DNA of 64,000 nt, taken from Periconia sp. R9002 (taxonomy: Eukaryota; Ascomycota; Dothideomycetes; Pleosporales; Periconiaceae). A model generated the notes under the pieces. It ran no database searches, was not told the DNA's origin, and was given only the letters and a program-made list of their open reading frames with translations. The stretch is taken from positions 62,001-126,000 of the forward strand of contig JAMAHW010000073.1 of assembly GCA_023627715.1 (NCBI GenBank), given 5' to 3'. Positions 55,191-64,000 of this stretch are shown one piece after another. The first letter of the stretch is position 1. Every line of letters begins with the position of its first letter. Both the position numbers and the translations under genes were made by a program.

Positions 55191-55222
55191 GAAAAATGCT
55201 AAAGTAGTTTGAACCTTTCATC
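55191..55222. repeat. Short direct repeat, copy 2
   Basis: Partner of 54808–54839, same strand, about 380 bases away. Confidence 0.5.
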
Positions 55223-55659
55223 ACCCAAAGCGGATGGATGTACCTTCCAGGATACGCTGTCTTCCAGGTAAGCGCGGTTACAGCAGGAACGATGCTGATG
55301 AACATTCTTCTAACCTCTAACATTCCAACTTATCCACAGACCCTACATATCAACATCACACTACTCGTGGTACCCGATTCTCAGACTCCCTCTCCGGGAT
55401 CGATTGATCATGGCCAGCCATGAATATGACACTCGCTCAGACACCCCTGACTCCTCCTCCCATTTATATTTTCGTTCTCCGGTTTTCTGTGTTTTTCTTT
55501 GGTTTGGGTAGGCGTAGCCCTTAGTACTGCGGTACTATGCAATATTTGCATCTGGTCTGATAAGTGACCGCCATTACTCTGCTCGCAGCTCTTTCAACCG
55601 CCGTTGGTACCTTTATCAGCGCAGCGACGTTATGATTGGCGGTATGGGATGATTAGTGT

Positions 55660-55662
<3 letters not shown>

Positions 55663-55695
<33 letters not shown>
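55663..55695 (+). repeat. (CT)n microsatellite
   Basis: About 16 CT units with one TTT interruption. Confidence 0.85.
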
Positions 55696-57122
55696 GTTAT
55701 TTATTAATCATCTGGTAAATCATTGATCGGTCGTTCCCAACCAGCTCGTCGCAAGCTTCGGAAACATCGCTTCCGCTCGGACGATGCCGAGCTACTCTCA
55801 ACTCATAGCATGGGAAGGAGTGTGCCACAAGCACCTGCAAATCTCACAAATTCTTGGAGAGTCCATCGAAAATTCGGTTGGTTGGAGCATTGGTGTCATT
55901 CTTTTGAGGAGAAGGTTTTCCATGGTATTGTTAGGAGTTTTCAACGGCTACTAGGATATTCGACTCAAGGGATTGGAGAATTTCTCCGTCCGTCTCGTTG
56001 AATGCAACGTCTTTGTCAGCGAGATATGGGTTAATGTATTAGTGATTGTTACCCTTTGTATCGACGCAGGCGGCAGAAAAAAACACTGCAACGCCCTCAG
56101 TCAGAACAGACACACCAGGAGGCAACTGTTTGCGCAACTGATAAGCTTGCGTGACATGTTTGGGTCGCATGCCTATATATCTTCTAGTTGTCGAAATCTT
56201 ATCAAGAAGGGTTTTCTTCTTCGCAAATTAATTGGTGTAATTAGTTAAGGTATAGATACTAGTTTACATCTCAGGTAAAACGTCCTTGGCTAGGAACGTG
56301 CTGCTCATAGGTTACTATTGGGTCGGGATTTTATATTTGCGGGTTTTGAGAGAACTACACGCATTGATGGACTGACTAGATCAAGATGTATGTGAAGCAG
56401 CATCAGCTTAGCAAGAGACGAACTTTCACAAGATGAAAAGTGGATCAGTGGGAATCTTTTAGACAGCGGAGATGGGCTGGGGGGATGGTCACTCGCACAA
56501 TTTACGGGGAGGGTGAATTTGGTATTTTTTGGGGGTGGATTTCTTCAAGAGCTATTGAGTTTCCTTTTACGCTTGCTTGCTTGAATTGACAGTTTTTTTC
56601 CATCGTCAAGCGGTCAAACTGATTGATGAGCAAGCTAGCTGAAACGTACATGATAGGGAAAGTTGTATTATGACAAAGGAAATCGAGGCCGGTGTGATGA
56701 AATGCTGAAAAAGGGCAAGGGGCATGATTGGAGTGCTGACGGATATGGGGGTTTCATTTGGTGCAGTATAGTGTATGTGCTTTGTGCTAGTGGAGAAGAA
56801 ACTCGGGAAAATTTGGGGAACAGGAAGTCCACGTCTTCCATCTTGAGGGTATGCCCAGCGTGTGGTGGGCGTTAAACACCTGATACAGATCGAGACACCA
56901 CATGGTGTAGCACATGCATACACCGATCATTTTCTGTGCCCATCCTGGATGTATTTAGGTAAATCGTCACCCACGATAAAGGTATCGAAGTGTCTGTGGT
57001 ATTGATTAGTTAAAGTTTTTAAATAGATTAATGGGAATTCTTACTTGTATCGATGATCACTCAGATGGTGACTCACTCGGAATTCTTCAGTGGGAAACTA
57101 AGTGAAGTTCCTCGTTGTCATG

Positions 57123-58861
57123 TTACATAAAGTCCAAATCGGTGCCCTCCATCTTAATGTCGGGCATAGTCGTGCTGGAAGGCTCTGCTTTGATCGTCGG
57201 CTCTTGGGTGACCATGGTAGGAGATTCCTCGACGAATACGAGGGCGGGAACCAGGTCCAGACGTTGGTCAAGATTGTTGCCATGTGCATCTCCCCATTTT
57301 GCAAGTCCGGGGTTGATGATGAAGGCTACAGTGCCTTCGACGACGTCTTCGCTCTCCATGTCGTTCATAAGGTGAGGTGTCGCCCCCGCGATGAACTTCT
57401 CTCCGGGACTTGGGCACACCACTTGCATGCGACAACGTTGTGAAGACATCTGCAAAGCTAGTGCACAGGCCTTATTAATGATAGGCTGGACACGGGAAGT
57501 CTCTAGACCCGGAAATATCTGCAGCAGGGGTTTCGTAATAGCAGTATCAAGCTGTCTTCGTGCCTGAACTATGCTGTTCTCAAGTCCCGTCCTTGCGAAA
57601 TCAGTAGGACCGCCAGTGATAACATCTTCACCAAGGACTTTTATGCATTGCTCCATAATGGTGTAGCGCCATCGCTCACAAAGCATCGAAGGAGTGGGCC
57701 ATCCATGAGCATGACCGGTGCCGAAAAGCTGGCCGAATTCGTGGGACATGCAATCGAATTCACCATTCAGGATATGAACTCAACGGTACATGTTAGCTTG
57801 ATATTTCGTGCGAAGGGTTGCAGAAAACATACATGGGGTACTGAATAGATGCTCGAATAAGACAGACCAGACGAAAGCTTCCAACAAGCTCTTTTTTCGA
57901 GCTCGTGAGTTCCAGTACAATTCACTGACATCTATGTTCAAGCGCGAATGCTTGAACTCCGTCATGTTGGGAAAGTCAATCGTATCATCGAATGCGACAT
58001 GTCGGGTGAATGACTTGATCAGTGAGCCGAGCGAACGAAAATCTTGCTGGAATCTATCGTCGGAAATGCCCTGCACCTTTTCCACCGTCGAGAGCAATTG
58101 CTGGTGTAGTAAATTTAGTTGTTTCTCCAGAGTCTGCGTGCGAGTGCGGAAAGTAGTCGCATTTAATGCATCCTCAATAACAGCCTTGCCAATCTCAAGA
58201 TAAGAAGCTGTATTGGACATTTGCAGATTATTTTGAAGTGCGTAAGGCCGAAGACATATATTTTTGATCCTCACGACCAGATCTTTGGCGGCTTCGAAAT
58301 TAAGTGACGCTTGCTGGTTTTCATTTTCAAGGTCCCTTGTCCTAGCTTGAAGTTCCGCCTTCTGGGAAAGGAGCTGGGAGTTCTTCGATTTCAACTGATT
58401 AATAGCACGGCTCATCTCAAGTCTTACCTGGTACTGATGAGAGATTTTTCGGTTTGCGCGATCAAGACGTTTGGTGAGCTTGTCTACTTTCATTCCTAAT
58501 TGCCGTCTCGATATGTTTGGACGTGCGCCCTCGAAAAATGCTGGTGGAGAATCCTCACAACCTGCATATTCCTGCCTGGCGTTATCTGACCGGTTGGATT
58601 CTGGGAAAATCGTGGAATCGGAATCCAGATATATCACTTGCTGGTCTTTCGGGCCGGACTCGCGCGTTGTATGGCCTTCTGCCTCGCGAGCTCGGCTATC
58701 CGGTAGGGCAAAGCCTGGACGACGAATTGCTTGTAGGGCTCGAGACGCTGAGACAAGCTTTTTCTCATCTTGTTTTTGTGTACTTCCAATCTCATTCTCG
58801 GACTGAGACTCTGTGTTTCTATTGTTGTGTGGCTAGTAAAGCCAGGGAGCCATTTCTTCAT
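57123..58861 (-). CDS. Uncharacterised coiled-coil protein, relative of the 45992–48631 gene
   Basis: Best model: exons 58861–58638, 58575–57833 and 57778–57123, 540 residues. The last intron (54 nt, GTATGT) is firm and gives STPFHILNGEFDCMSHEFG. The first intron (62 nt, GTGATA) is uncertain, so the true start could lie further down. After a basic N-terminus, about 100 residues form a coiled coil (MKVDKLTKRLDRANRKISHQ and LEMSRAINQLKSKNSQLLSQ). Then come the family block AFVWSVLFEHLFSTP and the strand motif VAFIINPGLAKWG with LVPALVFVEE. These match both units of the larger gene. The C-terminus has two KxE motifs (IKAEP, IKMEG) that fit sumoylation sites. Function unknown. Confidence 0.68.
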
Positions 58862-59063
58862 CTGTAAAGTTTAGTGGAATTCTCAAACATGTCAGGCCAT
58901 GTGCATACCGTAACCTCGCTGTGTTTCAGTTCAATGTCTTGAGTTTGGAGTGGACTTGGTGTGCTCAGATTGGTGTAGAGATAAGTAGAGTTAGAGAGAT
59001 GGCTATGTGGAAGACGTGAAGCACGACATGCGTGAGATCTTGGCAAGCTTTTAAGTCAATATG

Positions 59064-59095
<32 letters not shown>

Positions 59096-59401
59096 GAAGG
59101 CGGGGCAGGGCTATGAGAAATTAATCGATATTCGAAGTGAAAGGAGGTACGAATTTTTGTTGATCTACTCATCTCACCCTTGCTCTCACTCACCTTTGAC
59201 CGTTCCCTCGGCCGGTCGAGCCGTCTATTTATACCGAACCACAATTCAATTTCCCACTCTTCTTCCTTTCCATTAACGTCATACCTTTCAAGCCGCGCCT
59301 CCCACCCCCAATTGGTCCTCTTCTATTGTCCCACCATCTTACAAACGCCATATAACACCACTTCTACTTTGTTCGACACAACCTCCACGTCGTCAACCAC
59401 C
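58862..59401. promoter_or_regulatory. Divergent promoter region: coiled-coil gene (−) and HSP70-like gene (+)
   Basis: 0.54 kb. It contains a GAGAGT-type hexanucleotide run at about 59068–59096. The leader next to the HSP70-like start is C/T-rich. Confidence 0.5.
59068..59096 (+). repeat. (GTGAGA)n microsatellite
   Basis: About five units of GTGAGA lie in the divergent promoter. Confidence 0.8.
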
Positions 59402-61536
59402 ATGGCTACTGCTTCGATCGCAAGCAGTAGGCTTATCATAGGTATGCACTCGTGTGATCCGATGTGTACTCATTTCATTGATACTGACAAAATACCACAG
59501 GGATTGATTACGGAACTACATATACAGGTAAATGACTGATTTATGGTCATTGTTGTTTTGTTTACGCTGCAACTCTTATAGGCGTGGCATACTGCGAAGT
59601 CTCCGACGCATCACTTGCAGAACCCATCATCCAAATTGTTCAAGACTGGCCTTCTGCGCATTCCCTTGTTGGAACTAAGGAGAAAGTACCTTCCGAAATC
59701 GAATGTACCCAGTTGAATCCTCGATGGGGCGCACTCATTCCCCCCAGCGCCCAGCGACACATGTGGACCAAACTCCAACTTGACAGACGACTAATCAGTG
59801 AGGGTGAAAAAATTCGCACAGAAGTCTTGCGTTCGGCCCCGAGCAATTTCAAGGAGCCCGTCGAGATCATCACTACGTACTTAGCGCAAGTGCGAAAGCA
59901 CTTGTTCCGAAATTTGGACAAGCATTATGGGCCAGACCTGTGGCGCACGCTACAATTGATATTGGTCCTCACTGTTCCCGCTGTATGGTCAGATGCAGCC
60001 AAGGATCGCACTCTCCAGGCTTTCAACAATGCAGGTTTCAACAACGAGGAGATGCAGAATCTATCCAAGATCATCACAACGACTGAACCAGAAGCAGCAG
60101 CCCTTTGCACCATCAAGTCTCTGCAAAATAGCATCCGAGACCAAAAGCTCAATGTTAATGATGGATTTATTGTTTGCGACATGGGCGGAGGAACTGTGGA
60201 CATAGTCTCCTATCGTGTCACAGGTACAAATCCTACGACTGTTGAAGAAATCACTGTGGGCTCCGGAGGTGAGTGTGGCGGCAGCTTTGTCGAACTTGGC
60301 TTCTTCCGTTGGTTGGAGAAGAAATTGGGTAGACAGAACTTCGAAGAGATTTCTGGAACCCGCGCTGAAAATCTCTCGAGAACCTCGCTCCCAGCAAAAC
60401 TTGGTAGAGTGGTTATGGAGTTCGTTGCAACAGCCAAGAATAATTTCCATGACACGGAAGACTTTCCCATTGCATTACCACATGTGCTGAGTCATCTGAA
60501 GGATGTGGATCATGGGATTGCTGATGGTGAAGTTCTAATCAAACCGTACGTTATTTCGATATTTGTTGTGCAGACTTTTCGTTTCTCTAACATTTATGTC
60601 AGTGCCGATATGGTGGAGATGTTTGATTATTCCCTCGAGAGGACAAAGGAACTATTGATGGACCAGGCCCGAAGAGCAACCAGAAATGGCCAAGGACCAA
60701 TGCGCGTAAGTGACAAACTTTCCAGAAATAAAATCCACGGATAATCAAGCATTAATAGTATGTTTTCTTGGTTGGTGGTTTCGCTGAATCGCCATACATG
60801 CACGCCCAATTGGGCAAGTTCGTTCAAGAACATATCAAAGCTCAAGCAGTCAAGCCTCCAAATGCGTACGTATATATATTGCAGCAGGAAATATTTTTTC
60901 TAACCATTCCATTGCATAGATGGACCGCGATCGTTCGGGGCGCAATCATAAAAGGAATCGAAGAATCGCAGGTTCAACTACACTACCACCTTCCGCAACC
61001 CATCCAAGCACGCAAATGCCGTCGTCACTATGGGTCTCCGTGTACCACAATTTTCTCCAAGAAATATCATAAAGAACAGGATGCTTACTTCTGCAAATTT
61101 ACCGGTAAAAAGCGTGCAACGAACCAGATGCACTGGTCAGTTTCCAAAGGACAGCACCTTTCAACCACAGCGAAAATCCATGGTATTCTCGAACATTGTA
61201 AAGACTTCTGGTCTTATAAAGAGAAAAAAGCCAAAATCGAATTGGTGGCCTCAGATTCAAACAATGCTCCCAAGCGCTCCTGCGAGAACGTAAGTCTTAT
61301 CAAGACTAAAAATATGAGACATCTGACTGACTTGGCAGGACGTCTATAATGTCGCTACGCTTCATGTTGATTTTAGCTCCGTTCCAGCGCGGGAATTTCA
61401 CAAAAAGCGCAGCCCTTCCGGCAAAGTATACCTGCAACTTCAATTTCAGATCGAGCTATCTATTGGTTCTGTCCTGGAATTCAGCGTGACAGTGGGCGAT
61501 AGGACGTATGGCTCGGTCACAGCCACCTACGATTAG
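59402..61536 (+). CDS. HSP70-like ATPase (HSPA12-like fungal type)
   Basis: This is a protein of 602 residues from seven exons: 59402–59441, 59501–59527, 59582–60545, 60603–60705, 60759–60865, 60920–61289 and 61339–61536. The 27-nt second exon is needed to rebuild the phosphate-1 loop IIGIDYGTTYTGVAY. The phosphate-2 region is CDMGGGTVDI, and the adenosine motif is FLVGGFAESPY (formed after intron 4). All three mark the actin/HSP70 nucleotide-binding fold. The C-terminal part lacks a recognisable canonical HSP70 peptide-binding domain and the EEVD tail, as in the expanded fungal HSP70-like group. Client and role are unknown. Every intron is GT–AG and 49–59 nt. Confidence 0.9.
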
Positions 61537-62453
61537 ATGCCTCAAGAGACCCCATGACCATTTCCTCGGCGATGGCGGAAATGGGATATAAACCAGAATT
61601 TGAATGAGTTCGTCAATGGAGATTTGGAGGAAAACTGGGATGTGGAAGGATTTCACCTGCGGTTATCTATGGGGTTTTCGAAGGGGATGTGGAGGAGGAA
61701 ACGACACTGCATGATACAGTAGACGGCCTTCCTGAGACTGTCGAACTATCGCAGTACTGCATCCATCCGCGATCTCCGCGAAACTACATAGTATCCTGAA
61801 ATGACCTTCAGGACCTCTGCCGCTTTCATAGCCAGAGCATCAAATCAAAATATGTCTTATGAATCTCCCTGTGCTCCTGCTTTTGACCTAAATTCTCTGT
61901 TCACGCATCTGCATCATCGACCTCGCTATCCTCTCCCTAACACCGCCAGACAAATCATCAGTAACTCAAACAACACCAAGATAAACATCAACCATACCCC
62001 AAAACAATCTCCCAATTCAACAAAAACCACAGCTGTGAATACCTACGCCAACACGACATTATACATGCCACCACTCCAATAGTCAAAAAACACGCTAAAC
62101 CATAACAAGCAACTCTATCCGTGAATAAGCGACACCACGTGACGACGATCCAGTATTGGCGGGGCGCCAAAACGAACGACATCGGAGTCACTGATTACAT
62201 ATCAAGATGAACCACCGTTAGGTTTTAGATCACTAATACGAACAGTAGATTTGCAGAATTGACCAATTGAACCATTCCGACGATAAAAAGAAAGAAAGAG
62301 ACGGAAAGATTTGGATGGAAAGGAATCTAAACGGGAACCGAGAAGCTACAACATATGTACAGACAGAACTCGACAATTGCTGAATGCATTAAGAACCACA
62401 CCTCAAAAACACCTCACCGTCTTAAATAAAACCAAATAACCACAAATCCAAAC
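61537..62453. other. Intergenic upstream of the second P450
   Basis: No supported gene; A/C-rich sequence just before the P450 start. Confidence 0.5.
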
Positions 62454-64000
62454 ATGTCCACCGACGACACCAACCTCACCACCTCCTTCATCATCCCCCT
62501 CCTCCTCGCCCTCCCCCTCCTCACGCTCCTCTACACACACACCTCAAACCCACTCCGCTTGATTCCCCCTGCACACCCGCTCGCGCCCTGGACCTCTCTC
62601 TGGATCGCCTACATCCGATGGCGCGGTATCGAGAACGCAACCCTCAAGGAAGCGCACGCGCGCTGCGGTCCCGTCGTGTGTCTTGGTCCCAAGGAGGTCA
62701 GTGTGAATTGCGTGGTGGGGGGGATTAGGGAGGTTTATGCTGGGGGGTTTGCGAAGGGTGAGGAGAAGGAGGGAGGGTTTAATTGGTATGGGTTTTTTGG
62801 GAATTATGGGGGGTGAGTTGGAAATTTCTTTGCTTTTGTTTTTTGTTGCTTTTTGTGGGTGTGGTCGGAAGGGATGGGAGTAAAAGGGGGAGGATGGTGG
62901 GAGCAAGATGTATGGTGTGTAGAATGAGGACATAAGGGTGTTGCTTGTGTAGATGCTGGCGGTGGTGAACACAACTCATCCAGCAAAAGAAGAAGGAACG
63001 CAAGAAAGAAAGAAGGATACCTCACCCCAAACACTAACAAAAAAAAAGAGACGGAGTCCCCCATCATCTCCCCATCCTCCCAAGCCACCACACCCCTCTT
63101 CCCCTTTAAAAACCTCAAACAAAACAACCCACAAACAAAAGCTAACCAACCCTCCCCCACCAGCATCCCGAACATGTTCTCCACAGGCCCCAACACCCCC
63201 CACTCCTCCCGAAAACGAATGCTAAGCAACATCTACTCCAAATCCACCATCCTCGCCTCCCCCTCCCTCCACGCTAGCATCTCCCACATCCTCCAAAACC
63301 GCCTCCTCCCTCTCCTCGCCTCGCCCCCAAGCACTTTCACCCCCACTCCTTCCTCCCCTACTATCCTAAACATAACCCCCATCCTCAGCGCAACAACCAT
63401 GGACGTCGTAACATCCTACATCTTCGGTCTCGCATCCTCGTCCAACCTCCTCCAAAACCCAGACGAGTTGATGTGGTTCTTGGACCTGTATAATTCGCGG
63501 CGGTCGTTTAACTTTTGGCCGCAGGAGTTTCCGAGGCTGACGGCGTGGCTGGGGAGGTGGATGGGGTGGAGGTTGGTGCCGAAGTGGGTGGATGAGGCGA
63601 ATGGAGAGATTGAGAAGTGGACTTTGGGGATGTGTGGGAGGGCTGCTGGGGTTGTGGAGAAGTTTGGGGAGGATGGGGGGAAGAGGGGGGTCGAGGTACA
63701 GGATGTGCCGGTTGTGTAAGTTGTATCCTCACCCTTGGCTTGGGTTGGATTGTAATCGTTTGACCTGGACGAACGGACTTTGTTAACTAACTGCGTCTAT
63801 GAATATAGGTACCAACAACTCTCCACCTCTCTAGCAAAAAACCACGCGAAGAAACCCGCCTCACCATCATCACCCAAAACCGTCTCCAACGAAGAAAAAG
63901 ACCCTCTCACCCTCACCACCGCAAGCGAGCTTCTCGACCACCTCGCCGCAGGTTTCGACACATCAAGCATAACCCTCACCTACCTCATCCACGAACTCTC
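62454..64000 (+). CDS. Cytochrome P450, 5' part (runs off the right edge)
   Basis: Exons 62454–62812, 63164–63715 and 63809 to the window end. An N-terminal anchor (FIIPLLLALPLLTLLY) and proline hinge are followed by the B-to-I-helix region; NYGG-IPNMFSTGP bridges intron 1. The last visible exon reaches the I-helix LLDHLAAGFDTSSITL, the oxygen-binding AGxDT motif. The heme loop lies beyond 64000. Intron 1 is 351 nt, several times longer than any other in the window, with a G-rich first part and a C/A-rich second part. The gene is also unusually biased in strand composition. It has no clustered biosynthetic neighbours in view. Confidence 0.88.

Larger units (their letters stand above)
54737..57122. 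other. Long intergenic region with repeats
   Basis: 2.4 kb with no supported gene. It includes repeat copy 2 (55050–55152), a short direct repeat at 54808–54839 and 55191–55222, and a CT tract at 55663–55695. Short open frames have no family signal. Confidence 0.5.

Noticed and set aside
58576..58654. Alternative first intron of the coiled-coil gene with a GTCCGG donor
   Set aside because: Donor is far from the fungal consensus; the GTGATA donor keeps frame equally well, though the 5' end stays uncertain.

Overview
The window is a nuclear genomic segment of a filamentous ascomycete (Pezizomycotina). Evidence: almost all genes carry short GT–AG introns (41–131 nt; one of 351 nt) with CTAAC/CTGAC-type branch points. 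The gene families are typical of this group: highly reducing PKS, A-T-C NRPS-like enzyme, SAT4/rhodopsin-domain proteins, type-B carboxylesterase, fungal HSP70-like protein. A dispersed 5S rRNA-like copy and C-to-T-type nonsense changes in relics suggest past repeat-induced point mutation (RIP). The class or species cannot be fixed from the sequence alone.

Region 1 (1–18000) is the right-hand part of a secondary-metabolite gene cluster. In order: the C-terminal end of a highly reducing polyketide synthase (ER tail, KR, ACP, no release domain); a cytochrome P450; a short-chain dehydrogenase; a stand-alone class I glutamine amidotransferase; a BioF-type alpha-oxoamine synthase (PLP enzyme); a GNAT acyltransferase; an A-T-C NRPS-like enzyme; and a D-amino-acid-oxidase-type flavoenzyme with a 140-residue N-terminal extension. 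The gene set suggests this logic: the polyketide chain is taken off the ACP by decarboxylative condensation with an amino acid (alpha-oxoamine synthase), giving a 2-aminoketone. That product would then be reduced, hydroxylated, acylated and/or joined to an acid or amino acid loaded by the A-T-C enzyme. Four intergenic regions of the cluster share the octamer GCTTACTA / TAGTAAGC, a good candidate for the binding site of a pathway regulator whose gene is not in the window. The P450 promoter holds two evenly built inverted repeats (GTAAG-N14-CTTAC).

Region 2 (18000–36700) is a looser accessory region. It has an AT microsatellite and a 25-C homopolymer, an MFS sugar-type transporter, a secreted type-B carboxylesterase with an odd Pro/Gly/Lys insert, a SAT4 rhodopsin-domain membrane protein, a decayed 5S rRNA copy, a relic ORF with one internal stop, a small secreted protein with two copies of a peptide repeat, an aldehyde dehydrogenase, a second SAT4-type gene whose 3' half does not splice in frame, and a berberine-bridge-enzyme (BBE) pseudogene with three internal stops.

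Region 3 (36700–64000) looks more like core genome. It has a G-patch/RRM protein, a PPxY protein of unknown function, a GBD/FH3 (formin-N-terminus-like) protein, a large uncharacterised protein with an internal duplication and an NPEGQ repeat tail, an ING-family PHD-finger chromatin protein, a 5'-nucleotidase-type metallophosphatase with an abnormal first splice donor, a relative of the uncharacterised duplicated protein, an HSP70-like ATPase, and the 5' part of a second P450 that runs off the right edge.
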